Origin: Bdellovibrionia bacterium
GTDB taxonomy: Bacteria; Bdellovibrionota; Bdellovibrionia; Bdellovibrionales; JAGQZY01
DNA: 64,000 bases
Direction: 5' to 3'
NCBI GenBank assembly: GCA_030424715.1
Contig: JAUHWH010000007.1
Span: 101,705 to 165,704, forward strand
Part shown: in pieces, positions 53,132 through 64,000 of the stretch
How positions within the stretch are numbered: the first letter of the stretch is position 1
Layout: each line of letters begins with the position of its first letter
The notes under the pieces: generated by a model
What the model was told of the DNA's origin: nothing
Seen by the model: the letters and a program-made list of their open reading frames with translations, nothing else
Databases searched by the model: none
Program-made: the position numbers and the translations under genes

Positions 53132-54613
53132 CTATGATGGTGAAATAAAGCGGATGGCTTTGGGTGACTTCTCTTTGCCTTTTCTGCGGTTGCCTGCTGA
53201 GAACACCCGGACCGCATTGGTTTTTTGGCCTTGGGCCACGGGCACTCCGAGAGTCAGCACCACATGGTCACCTGTGTTGACGATGTTGTTCGCCAGTAGG
53301 AGTTCTTCAACCTGTGAGATGGCCTCTTCTGTATTTTCATATTGCGCGATTTTTAAAGTTTGCACGCCCCAACAGAATTCCAATTTACAGAGAGCTTCGG
53401 ATTTTGCAGTCACGGCGACCAACTTGGCTTTGGGGCGGTATTTTGAAATCATCTGAGCCGTTTTACCTGTGGTAGACAAACAAACGATGGCTTTGGCGTT
53501 GAGCTGCTTTGAGCAAAGAACAGCGGATATGGCAATGCTCTCGGGCACGGTGAACTGATCTTTTTTGCGATTGCCGAACCGATAGTATATGTGGGGTTGT
53601 TTTTCGGCCTCCACAATAATCTCGTGCATAGTTTGAATGGAGCGCACCGGGTGCTTCCCAAAAGCGGACTCGCCGGAGAGCATAAGGGCGTCCGACCCAT
53701 CAAGAACCGCGTTGGCAACATCAGTGATTTCAGCGCGAGTGGGGCGAGAGTTAACCTGCATACTATCAAGCATTTGGGTGGCGGTGATTACTGGCTTACC
53801 ACTTTTGTTGCACAGTTGAATGATTTTTTTTTGCTCCGCCGGTAGGTGAACTTGCCCGATCTCTACGGAGAGGTCACCACGGGCCACCATAATGCCATCG
53901 GCTTTTTTTACGATGGCTGCAATGTTTTTAATGGCTTCTTTTTTTTCTATTTTTGCAATCACTCGTGCCGTGCTGCCCAGTTCTTTTAGGCGCTTTTTGA
54001 GTTTTGTGATGTCCTCGGCCGTTCGGACAAAGCTTAAGGCAATATAATCGAACTGGAGTTCGACGCCGGCTTCAAGATCTGCACAGTCTTTTTCAGTCAT
54101 GCATTCAATGGGCAAGTCGGCGTCGGGGAGGTTCACGCCTTTGCGAGGGCGAATGGTGCCGCCAAAGACCACCTCGCAATGAACTTGGGTGCCTTTTATT
54201 TTGTTCACCTTGAGTTCGATAATACCGTCGTCAATAAAAATGGACTGGTCTTCGCGAACAAAGCGATGCCAGTTTTTTAAATCCACGGCAATGGCTCCCT
54301 CGCGGTGGTGCTCGACGTCTGTCATTACCAGAGTGTCGCCGGCTTCGACCACACGTTCGCCTTTAAGGTTTGCCACTCGGATCTTAGGGCCCTGCAAATC
54401 TTGAATGATTCCGACCGGGGCGGCGAGTTCATCAGAAGCTTCGCGGATGGCTTGCACGGTTTGTCGATGCTGTTCAATATCGCCATGACTAAAATTCAAT
54501 CGAGCCACATTGAGCCCGGCTTGAATCATTTTTGATAATTGTTCTTTCTCCCACGAGGCGGGTCCGATGGTTGCCACAATTTTCGTTTTTCGAAATGAGA
54601 GACTGTGTGCCAA
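53132..54613 (-). CDS. pyk: Pyruvate kinase
   Basis: 493 residues from TTG 54613 (AAAGGAT upstream). KIVATIGPASWEKEQL at the N-terminus, LNFSHGD, the metal site VARGDLSVEIG, ATQMLDSM and the allosteric-domain core SGESAFGKHPVRSIQTM are all present. It makes pyruvate and ATP from phosphoenolpyruvate. The length and C-terminal domain (about 360-470) fit the tetrameric type. A short basic tail (RRKGKEKSPKAIRF) extends beyond the usual end. Confidence 0.95.
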   Translation of the reverse strand: MAHSLSFRKTKIVATIGPASWEKEQLSKMIQAGLNVARLNFSHGDIEQHRQTVQAIREASDELAAPVGIIQDLQGPKIRVANLKGERVVEAGDTLVMTDVEHHREGAIAVDLKNWHRFVREDQSIFIDDGIIELKVNKIKGTQVHCEVVFGGTIRPRKGVNLPDADLPIECMTEKDCADLEAGVELQFDYIALSFVRTAEDITKLKKRLKELGSTARVIAKIEKKEAIKNIAAIVKKADGIMVARGDLSVEIGQVHLPAEQKKIIQLCNKSGKPVITATQMLDSMQVNSRPTRAEITDVANAVLDGSDALMLSGESAFGKHPVRSIQTMHEIIVEAEKQPHIYYRFGNRKKDQFTVPESIAISAVLCSKQLNAKAIVCLSTTGKTAQMISKYRPKAKLVAVTAKSEALCKLEFCWGVQTLKIAQYENTEEAISQVEELLLANNIVNTGDHVVLTLGVPVAQGQKTNAVRVFSAGNRRKGKEKSPKAIRFISPS

Positions 54614-54695
54614 GAGAGATCCTTTGTTAGAAGTCTAAACGGGAGTCTCTATTGTGCCGACCTTTTTCGAAGAAGAAAAGGCCTAACAGAGGTTG

Positions 54696-55175
54696 TTAGT
54701 GCTGGTGGGTGTGGTCGTGATGAGCATTGGGGTCGTGCTCTTCGTGGTCGCAGCTGGTGTCGCAAAAACAATGGCAGGCGTGAATGTTCCAAAGGTGACC
54801 GGCAATAAGAAAACTACCACCTAAAATCATCAGTGGGTCAATATGCTGGATAAAGCTGCTGTCGTGGGCGTGACCGTAGCTACCCGGGAACAAGAAGAGG
54901 TTTGAAAATAAAAAAATAACCCCTAACAGGCCAAGCAATGTGGGGTAGATCTTACGGTGTTTTTTATAGCTGGTGTAAAACGAGATACTGCCCACAATGA
55001 TGCCGAGAACCAATATTGTGCCCTCGAGCCAAGCATTAGCAAAAAAGGCTCGAGTCGCCGGCAAGGCGGCAATAAAGAATGGAAAGGCCAGGCAGTGTAG
55101 CAAGCAGAGGCTAGCTACAAAAACACCAGTGCGGTCCCATGTTTTGGAATGATGGATGAGTTGCGGATCGTTCAC
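54696..55175 (-). CDS. MerC-like membrane protein with His/Cys-rich tail
   Basis: 159 residues from GTG 55175 (AGAGG upstream); a TTG at 55238 would add 21 residues. Four membrane helices with SLCLLHCLAFPF near residue 25, the paired-Cys helix of MerC-domain proteins. The C-terminal tail holds HACHCFCDTSCDHEEHD followed by a run of histidines, a likely metal-binding tail. No mer operon genes are nearby, so mercury transport is unproven; zinc or another metal is possible. Confidence 0.75.
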   Translation of the reverse strand: MNDPQLIHHSKTWDRTGVFVASLCLLHCLAFPFFIAALPATRAFFANAWLEGTILVLGIIVGSISFYTSYKKHRKIYPTLLGLLGVIFLFSNLFLFPGSYGHAHDSSFIQHIDPLMILGGSFLIAGHLWNIHACHCFCDTSCDHEEHDPNAHHDHTHQH

Positions 55176-55268
55176 AGGCCTCTGTTTTCCACTTATAACA
55201 TGTGATGTCAAACACAAAATAAGTGATCTCGTTGCCAAAGCTTGCCACTCTCGCAGCAGGAGGTTCCT

Positions 55269-55700
55269 ATGGCCGAATTTTCAAAAGAAGTAAAGCAAGT
55301 CCATGCCGAAGTTGTGGCGGCCATTGGTCGATCCCACGCCCCCTACTCGAAGCTCCATGTGTGTAGTGGAGTCCAATTGAAGGGGCAGCCCCATGCAGTG
55401 ATCGGGGTGAATGTTGAGAATGCAAGTTATGGAGGCACAATTTGCGCCGAAAGATCGGCTCTGGTGTCAGCGGTTTCGCAATACGGACCTGTTTTGGACC
55501 TGGAGTTTATCGTCGTTATATCAGACGTGCAGCAGGGGCCGATCCCTCCCTGTGGCTTGTGCTTACAAGCTCTGCGGGAGTTCGTGTCCGATGATTTTAA
55601 AGTCTACCTTGGTGATCTTAAAAGCGTGATTAAAGAGTATCGTTTTAAAGAGCTACTCCCAGTGAGTTTTGCGGGCGAGAGTCTCCCTTCTGATTGCTAG
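55269..55700 (+). CDS. cdd: Cytidine deaminase
   Basis: 143 residues from ATG 55269, with AGGAGG five bases upstream deciding the start. AHAPYS-type substrate loop (RSHAPYSKLHV), GVNVENASYGGTICAERSA with the catalytic Glu and first zinc Cys, and PPCGLCLQALREF with the other two zinc Cys: the homotetrameric CDD type. It deaminates cytidine and deoxycytidine in pyrimidine salvage. Confidence 0.93.
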   Translation: MAEFSKEVKQVHAEVVAAIGRSHAPYSKLHVCSGVQLKGQPHAVIGVNVENASYGGTICAERSALVSAVSQYGPVLDLEFIVVISDVQQGPIPPCGLCLQALREFVSDDFKVYLGDLKSVIKEYRFKELLPVSFAGESLPSDC

Positions 55701-55931
55701 ACCCATGTCTAGCTCTTGTTCATAGCGGGTTACATTTCTAGCCCATAGACCTAGAATAAGGCTGCGGTTATTGAAAAGTCAGTGTTGTTTTTCTTGAACC
55801 CATAGAAAAGGTAGGAGTGTATCTTTACAGCCCCAGCCGTTTACAAAGCCTTTCTATCCCAAGCCTCCGAGATGAGGCTGCCGCCCTTCTTTCAGATTTT
55901 AAGTCCCAACAATCAACAACGAGGTGCTCTT

Positions 55932-56885
55932 ATGGAATCAAGTACAAACACTTTGGTCAAAGAAGAAAGCAACAAACCCAAAGTTCAAAGTTGGGATAAA
56001 GATTTTTTAGAAAGGCACCATTTGATGGGTCACGTGTACCGACGCACCCAAGATAAAATTTACTATCCCTATTGGAAGAGCCAGTTGAATCGAAACTCCA
56101 TTGCCAAGCAAGAGTTGGAGGTGATTGGTAAGGACCTAAAAGAAGAGAACGTTAAAGTGTTTCTGCTTAAAGGGTTTTCTTTGATGGGTGAGATTTATAA
56201 AGACTGGGGCGAACGGTTCGTGTCGGACATCGACCTATTGATCTCGCACGATGAGCTCTGGAAGCTCGATGATATCTTGAGAATGTATGGCTACGTTAAA
56301 AAGAAAGAACCCAAATGGCTCGCTAACCGTTACACCCATCAATACAGCAAAAAAATCGATGACATTCAAATCTGCATCGAGATTCACACTCAGCTGTTTT
56401 GGCACACCTCACTCAATATCAAAGAAAAGTCGGAGGTCGCCGCCGTGCCTGGCTTCTTTCAGCTCAGTCGAGAGAATCAATTGATTCATTTGTGTGGGCA
56501 TGTGGCGTTTCAACACTCTTATTCGAAGTTATTTTGGTTGATGGATATCTTTAAATATGTGGAGCGCTTCAAAGACAAAATGGATTGGCCCCAATTTTGG
56601 GAGCAGGCCGAAACGGCAAACCTCTATAAGTCGTGCTATTTCACTTTGTTCTTGTGTCAGAAGTTGGGACTTAACATTCAAACGATTTTGTATCGGGCGA
56701 AAAAGAAAAAGAAGATCAGTATCTACTTTCTTAAAAAGACGGTGGACTATTCATATCTATACAACCCGCAGAAGCACTTTATTAGAACCCTGCTAGTCAA
56801 ATTTATGATCAAAGACTCGGTTTTGGATAATCTGCGCTACGCCTACGCTTGGTTGAAGACCTTCAAAAAACGTCACGCTTTTTAA
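55932..56885 (+). CDS. Nucleotidyltransferase-family protein (NTP_transf_5 type)
   Basis: 317 residues from ATG 55932 (GAGGTG upstream). LLKGFSLMGEIYKDWGER near residue 75 and VSDIDLLISHDEL near residue 96 give the Lys-Gly and D-x-D motifs of PF14907-type nucleotidyltransferases. IEIHTQLFWH near residue 156 supplies the third acidic residue. Members occur in polysaccharide and lasso-peptide clusters; no such partners are here. Basic C-terminus (KKRHAF). Confidence 0.78.
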   Translation: MESSTNTLVKEESNKPKVQSWDKDFLERHHLMGHVYRRTQDKIYYPYWKSQLNRNSIAKQELEVIGKDLKEENVKVFLLKGFSLMGEIYKDWGERFVSDIDLLISHDELWKLDDILRMYGYVKKKEPKWLANRYTHQYSKKIDDIQICIEIHTQLFWHTSLNIKEKSEVAAVPGFFQLSRENQLIHLCGHVAFQHSYSKLFWLMDIFKYVERFKDKMDWPQFWEQAETANLYKSCYFTLFLCQKLGLNIQTILYRAKKKKKISIYFLKKTVDYSYLYNPQKHFIRTLLVKFMIKDSVLDNLRYAYAWLKTFKKRHAF

Positions 56886-57169
56886 CTTATCCAGGATCGT
56901 GAGGGATCTGTTGATGGTGTCTTTTCCCTCCAGAGGCACCACTTGTCTCATTTTTAAACGAAGTTTTCGAATAAATAAGCTTCGCATTCAATCATCTCAT
57001 GTTTTTGGCCATGCTTTAATCGCCGCTGTGAGCATGGACTGTCGGCGGATCTTTCGTTTGGACTGCAAAGACGGCTTGTTCTTTTTTGTCTCGTGATGAG
57101 ATATTTCTGTTTTAAGGTCGGCTTTGCTCATCTTCTATTTTATACTGTGATCTCAAGTCGGGGGGCTTT

Positions 57170-59032
57170 ATGAAAAACTTATTACAAATAGGTATGGCGT
57201 CAGCCGTGGCTTTAAGCACGATACTATTGTTTCAAAACTGCGATGGTGGCTTTAAGTCGGCGGATAATACGGGGAGTTCTTCTCATTCTTCTGGCGAATT
57301 TCTCCTCGAGTTACCAACAGGTGAGACTGTCGACTTGGGTTTGGGTTTCAATGGCACATCGTCTGATTTTGAAGCCAGTGCCGTCGCTTTTGAAGACCTA
57401 GTTGAAGAGGACCTTGCGGCCGTTCAACGAGGCTCCGAGTCCTTGAAGCTTGAGAGATTGTATGTCGGTGCTCAGCACGTGGTATACACAGGGAAATGCG
57501 ACAGCAGATTCGGAGGCTTAGTGATGCTCGATCTCGAGGTACCAGGGTATTCCAACATTGGTCGTCGAGAGGATGCCCCTGTTGGCTATTGTTTTACCCC
57601 TCCGTCTGATACAGGCGACTTGGTAAGCCCCGATATCTTTATCGGCTTTGGAAATACAACGAAGCCATTGAATTCGAGTGAGATGGTCTCAGTCGGGCGT
57701 GTGTATTATGAAAAAGACTCGGGTATGATACCAATGGACCATTTAGAATCAGAGAGGGAGCTTCACGCTCACATTCGATCAAACCCAGTATCAACTGTGG
57801 AAGACCCCGATGTTGATTACGCTTACTCGCAGTCAAGACTAGGTGGAAATGGTTTTAATGTTTTCAATTTCGAAACGGCCTATAAGAGATTGAAGCCAAG
57901 CATCACGTCACCGACACCCAATGAGACAGTCCCTGTGGATGTTGTTGTTGAAGGAACATGTTTTGATGACCAAGAGGTTTTGGTGCAACCTGGCAACAGG
58001 TCTGTGCGTTGTTCAGGAGGGCGTTTCAGCAAGACGTTGAACTTTTCGTCTCGCCCCGATGGCGATATTGAAATTCAGGCACGGGTACCTGCTGATTATG
58101 ACAATCAGTTTTATAAAAGTGGTTTGTTTCGTTCTCGCTTGACCGTGAACAAGCGGAATAGCTATCGACCTTCAAATCTACCAACTCCTGTCCCTCCGCC
58201 AGCTGAACCTGAGCCGACGGCTCACCCGGAGTCCTACATTTCAAGCCCGCGCGCGAATGATGAAATTTTTGAGTCCGCTCGAGTCGAGGGAACCTGTTTT
58301 AACACTCAAGAGATCTTGATCCGCCCCGGCGAGGTCACTGTTCCTTGCTCAGATGGACGCTTTAGTGCTGAGGTAAGCTTTGCAAATCAAGGGAGCGGCG
58401 CCTTCGAGCTTTTCGCGCAAGCACCCTCTGCTTATAGTTACCCGGCAGATCAGATTGGCGCCAGTGTTTGGGTTGAGAAAATGCCAGCCCCGAGTTCAGT
58501 AGCCGGTTGTGATATTTCGCCAACCGATGCCGAGATGACTGCTGTTCGCGACGTCTTTGATGATTACTTTGACAGGCAGCCTGATGATGGCGGTTTGTGC
58601 CATTGGTCTAAAGCCTTTCGACGTCATCGCAATACCACGACACTAGAATACCAGATACTTATGGGGATTAGCGGACAGCGAGACATTGACATGATCCAGC
58701 AAGATCCTGTTAAGCGAGCACGGGTTATTGATTTGACCGTTGAGCGAGCAGATAGAATTCCACCTCGATTGGCAGAAAACCTCAGCGCCAGCGAGCGAAC
58801 AGTGGTAAATATCTTTAAAAAATGGTTCGATCGTCATCCGAAGTCAGCTGGATTGTTTTTCTGGGCGGGTCATGTCGGAAGGCCTGGGGTGAATCCTGCT
58901 CAATTTGAAAGATCTGTTCTGAACGGTGCCGGAGCGCAAGACCAGCAACACATTAAAGGCAACCCAAGCAATGCTCAAAGGCTTCGTGATTTTTGCACAC
59001 AGCACCAGTTGACTCTGCCGGATTGGTTTTAA
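57170..59032 (+). CDS. Lipoprotein with repeated Ig-like modules and DUF4214-like C-terminus
   Basis: 620 residues. Lipoprotein-like signal ending LLFQNC (Cys24; Asn at -1 is unusual). Two similar modules share the pattern VVVEGTCFDDQEVLVQPG (about 265-282) and ARVEGTCFNTQEILIRPG (about 370-387), each followed by a second Cys and GRFS. A Pro-rich linker (PTPVPPPAEPEPT) lies between them. The C-terminal part has YFDRQPDDGGLCHW and WFDRHPKSAGLFFW, the DUF4214 signature, found in S-layer-like and secreted proteins. Probably surface-exposed; function unknown. Confidence 0.76.
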   Translation: MKNLLQIGMASAVALSTILLFQNCDGGFKSADNTGSSSHSSGEFLLELPTGETVDLGLGFNGTSSDFEASAVAFEDLVEEDLAAVQRGSESLKLERLYVGAQHVVYTGKCDSRFGGLVMLDLEVPGYSNIGRREDAPVGYCFTPPSDTGDLVSPDIFIGFGNTTKPLNSSEMVSVGRVYYEKDSGMIPMDHLESERELHAHIRSNPVSTVEDPDVDYAYSQSRLGGNGFNVFNFETAYKRLKPSITSPTPNETVPVDVVVEGTCFDDQEVLVQPGNRSVRCSGGRFSKTLNFSSRPDGDIEIQARVPADYDNQFYKSGLFRSRLTVNKRNSYRPSNLPTPVPPPAEPEPTAHPESYISSPRANDEIFESARVEGTCFNTQEILIRPGEVTVPCSDGRFSAEVSFANQGSGAFELFAQAPSAYSYPADQIGASVWVEKMPAPSSVAGCDISPTDAEMTAVRDVFDDYFDRQPDDGGLCHWSKAFRRHRNTTTLEYQILMGISGQRDIDMIQQDPVKRARVIDLTVERADRIPPRLAENLSASERTVVNIFKKWFDRHPKSAGLFFWAGHVGRPGVNPAQFERSVLNGAGAQDQQHIKGNPSNAQRLRDFCTQHQLTLPDWF

Positions 59033-59085
59033 GGCTCTTTTATATTTCTTTAATATTACGTCTCTTTTTTACTGAGGCGTTTTAA

Positions 59086-59128
59086 GACCCCTTGTGACCT
59101 TGCGGCTCGAGGGGTTTTGTTTTTTTTG
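59086..59128 (+). terminator. Rho-independent terminator after the DUF4214-like gene
   Basis: ACCCCT (59087-59092) pairs with AGGGGT (59110-59115) around a 17-base loop, followed by TTTGTTTTTTTT. The stem is short but the T tract is strong. Confidence 0.65.
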
Positions 59129-59240
59129 GTTTCGATTGCGAACCTATTCAGTAAAACTTCACTGCCGTTGTTGGGTAAAGTGAAGTCTATCGCAAGATCA
59201 GGAACATTCGGGTGCTCCATTCTTTCTTAGAAGCCTCTAT

Positions 59241-60005
59241 TTATTGTTGCGACTGCTGCTGCAGCTCTTCGTAGCCGGGGAGTAGCGAGAGGTCAGGTAT
59301 CACCACCACGTCAATCCGTCGATTGAGGGCGCGTCCTTCTTTGTTGTCGTTTTCTGAGACAGGTTTGGTATCTGCGAAGCTCGCGGCACTAATAGTGTTC
59401 TCAGGGAGTCCAGCATTTTTCATGATCTTAAGAACGGTGAGGGCTCTTGCCGACGCTAGCTCCCAGTTGGACGGATACTTTGGTGATCGAATGGGGACGT
59501 TGTCGGTGTGACCTTCAATTTGAAACTGCTTTCCTTTAATCGTCAAAAGAACTTTGGCAACTTTCTCGATAGTGTCCACACCCTTCGGAGACAGACTGGC
59601 GGAACCCGATTTAAAAAGGACATCACTGGGTAAAACCACCACCATGCGACCATCTTTAATTTGTATGCTGAGTTCTCCGGCATCGGTGAGTGTTTTGAAT
59701 CGTGAAATGAGTTTTCTAAATTCGGCGAGACGTTTTTCAACCTCTTGTTTGCGTTCTGATTCTTTTTTAAGAGCGTCTTTCATATGTTGAATAGAATTGG
59801 CCATTGATTTTTTATTAGCACTGGCTTTGCCCAGCTCTTGCTCGAGTTGCGCGACGAGTGTTTCCAGTTCGTCGACTTTGGCTTTGGCATCGTTGTATTC
59901 TTTTTCAAGAGCACTGTGTTCGTTTTGCAACTCGTCGTGAGTGGAGTTGGAAACGCAAGAGCATAGTAGCAAGAAAGACAGCACACTTGTTAGTTTTTTG
60001 GTCAT
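59241..60005 (-). CDS. OmpA/MotB-family peptidoglycan-binding lipoprotein
   Basis: 254 residues from ATG 60005 (AAAGAGGTAACC upstream). Lipoprotein-type signal with LLLCSC. Residues 25-100 are a heptad coiled coil. The C-terminal OmpA domain shows SDVLFKSGSASLSPKG, QIEGHTDNVPIRS, SNWELASARAL and LNRRIDVVV, with the peptidoglycan-binding Asp and Arg. It anchors the outer membrane to the cell wall. It is divergent from the peroxidase gene; the 177-base gap between them holds no further gene. Confidence 0.92.
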   Translation of the reverse strand: MTKKLTSVLSFLLLCSCVSNSTHDELQNEHSALEKEYNDAKAKVDELETLVAQLEQELGKASANKKSMANSIQHMKDALKKESERKQEVEKRLAEFRKLISRFKTLTDAGELSIQIKDGRMVVVLPSDVLFKSGSASLSPKGVDTIEKVAKVLLTIKGKQFQIEGHTDNVPIRSPKYPSNWELASARALTVLKIMKNAGLPENTISAASFADTKPVSENDNKEGRALNRRIDVVVIPDLSLLPGYEELQQQSQQ

Positions 60006-60182
60006 GGTTACCTCTTTCCTTATTGAAGCACTCTTCCCGAAGGCCGTCATAACGAGGTGCGTGAAGGCGGTGGTTCAAGTGACTTTCATTGCTGCATAGA
60101 AAAAGCCCCTTTGTTGGAATTTCTTTGCTCCTCGCTGGTGGGCCCACTATATATGTTTTTGCTCGATTTTTGGGGGGGCGTA

Positions 60183-61734
60183 ATGACTCATTGTCTTTTC
60201 GTATTGTTGGTTGGCTCGTTTTCATTTTTTGTTTTTGCGCAAGAGGAGCCAGATCCTTTTGACGTGCAGCTCGGTGAAAAGCTTTTTTCAGAAGATCGTT
60301 TTTCTCAATCATTTTTCAGTAAAAGTGGTGGGGATGTGAATGGGGAGGTCGCCGAAGGTGATCCAATTTTTGATCGCTTTGAGACTCCAGGGGGCCCCTT
60401 GCAACACCCCCATAGCGGCAAACAAGTCAGTTGCGCGAGTTGCCACTTTGTTGATCAGGTCAGTGAGTTTCAAGAGAATCTGGTGTTCACTTATAATGAC
60501 TTTTCACCGCGCTCTTTAATTCCGCAGCGGGCAGACAAAGCTGTTCGTACTTTGCGAAACAGTATGAATATGGTTCTTTCGGGCATCTCGGATGGTGCGC
60601 CTTTGCACTGGGATGGTGAGTTTTATTCAGTAAAAGATCTCTCTTGCGCTAGCCTTGTCGGGCGGAATATGGGCTGGTTGAATACCGAGGCCCAAGAAGC
60701 GCGACAACACATTGTACAGGTCATTAGACAGGACTCCGGAACTTATCCGACGGCGTCTGATTTGAAAGAAAGTTACGAGAAAGGCTTTCTACGCCTGGGC
60801 GCTGACCTCACTAAAATGACGGACAAGCAGGTGTTTTCAAAAACCTGCGAGCTCCTTGGTCGGTATATTAAGAGTCTTGATTTTTCGCGTGATGAACAGG
60901 GACAATACAACCTGTCTGCCTATGATCAGTTTTTAAAACTCAACGGCATCAGGAGAGGCCCTCGTATTGGTGAGTCGATCGCCCAGTATTTGGTTTATCT
61001 AAAGGACCAGCTCAATTTTAAAATCGATTGGAAGTGGTTGGCTCCTGAGCCTTTAAAGTATCACTCCCATGGCGCAGAGTTTGGTCCCAAGGAGTTGCAA
61101 GGGATGCAGACCTTTTTTAAACGCGGGCAGTGTGCCTCTTGTCATACTCCGCCGAGCTTTACCAATGCGCTTTTTCATTCCACCGGTATTAGTCAGTTCG
61201 CCTACGACAAAGTTCATGGTGCCGGGGCTTTTGTTGACCAGAAGATCCCGACATGGAAGGAACGACATCAAGATGAAATCTCGTCGTTCACTGGAACTGA
61301 AGAACACCCGATGTGGCGGGGTGCTTTTGCGCAGATCCCCTTAAAGCAGGATCCAAATAAAGTGGATTTGGGAGCCTGGAACGTGTTGGGGCATCCAGAC
61401 AAGCCTTCTGTGCAAAAGCCAATGCGAGAAACTCTGTGCCGTTCGGCACGCATGCCTCGCTGTGATGAATGGTCCGATGATCGCTTTCTATCGCAAAGCT
61501 TGGCATCTTTTAAAACGCCCACAACGCGAGGGTTAGGGCAGAGTGCGCCTTATTTTCATGATGGGTCTTCAGACACCTTGATGCAGGTCTTACAAGTTTA
61601 TAAAAAAGCCTCGGAGATGTCTCGGCGAGGACTGTTGAGAAACGCGGACCCTATGCTCAGAGCGATGCGCCTTGAGGGTTCAGACTTTGAACCCTTGATT
61701 TTGTTTATGGAATCTTTAGATGAAGACTACGACT

Positions 61735-61736
<2 letters not shown>
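60183..61736 (+). CDS. Di-heme cytochrome c peroxidase (MauG/CcpA family)
   Basis: 517 residues from ATG 60183, where a signal peptide starts (MTHCLFVLLVGSFSFFVFA); in-frame codons further upstream do not look like protein. Two heme-c sites: VSCASCHFVDQ (near residue 85) and GQCASCHTPPSF (near residue 319). YFHDGSSDTLMQVL near the C-terminus is typical of the family. It reduces hydrogen peroxide in the periplasm or oxidises an unknown partner. Longer than classical CcpA (about 320), closer to MauG-like relatives. Confidence 0.9.

Positions 61737-64000
<2,264 letters not shown>

Overview
The window looks like a chromosomal segment of a free-living, respiring Gram-negative bacterium. It has outer-membrane proteins ending in an aromatic residue, many lipoproteins, a TonB-dependent receptor, HflK/HflC and a cbb3 oxidase with fused CcoN-CcoO. 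The mix of many secreted orphan proteins, HNH proteins, CxxCH lipoproteins and a collagen-like fibre protein with an S74 domain suggests the Bdellovibrionota (Bdellovibrio-like). That placement is inference; no rRNA or tRNA gene is visible to confirm it.

Layout. 1-1.0 kb: a TonB receptor behind a TPP riboswitch, probably for thiamin compounds. 1.0-12.7 kb: housekeeping and secreted proteins (S1 protease, DUF442-like phosphatase, short CvfB, Lon-N domain protein, TerB-like protein, HflC/HflK, a TetR regulator, orphan secreted proteins). 13.0-16.8 kb: glutathione-dependent formaldehyde detoxification (FghA and AdhC) and a YbiT-type ABC-F ATPase with a degenerate second ATPase site. 16.9-23.0 kb: acetyltransferase, an MBOAT remnant, fatty acid desaturase, phosphatase-PilZ fusion, a VOC remnant, enolase-superfamily epimerase and a PilZ membrane protein. 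23.0-31.2 kb: an HNH protein whose frame is joined only through a prfB-like +1 frameshift site, a PIG-L deacetylase, a beta-barrel protein, a large secreted protein, an RND exporter fused to a LolA-like domain, and NagB.

31.2-47.3 kb is a respiration and stress block: an NtrC-type two-component pair; two paralogous CxxCH lipoproteins, one on each side of the oxidase locus; CBS-domain and universal stress proteins; ccoI-S-NO-Q-P-G; a small cytochrome c lipoprotein; and D-lactate dehydrogenase. Two copies of a palindrome of the form GAGACA-N3-TGTCTC bracket the oxidase block and may be a shared operator.

47.4-57 kb holds an M15-like lipoprotein, GreB, a parvulin followed in frame by a lysine-rich repeat beyond its stop codon, an HNH protein, an AT-rich two-gene island, a probable CTG-start gene, pyruvate kinase, a MerC-like protein, cytidine deaminase and a nucleotidyltransferase. 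57-64 kb holds a DUF4214-like lipoprotein, an OmpA-family lipoprotein, a di-heme peroxidase and a collagen-like S74 fibre protein that runs off the window.

The best leads for something undescribed are the frameshifted HNH gene (23.0 kb), the parvulin with a detached KKT/KKA tail (49.2 kb), the paired CxxCH lipoproteins around the oxidase, and the collagen-like S74 protein with a 54-bp repeat unit.
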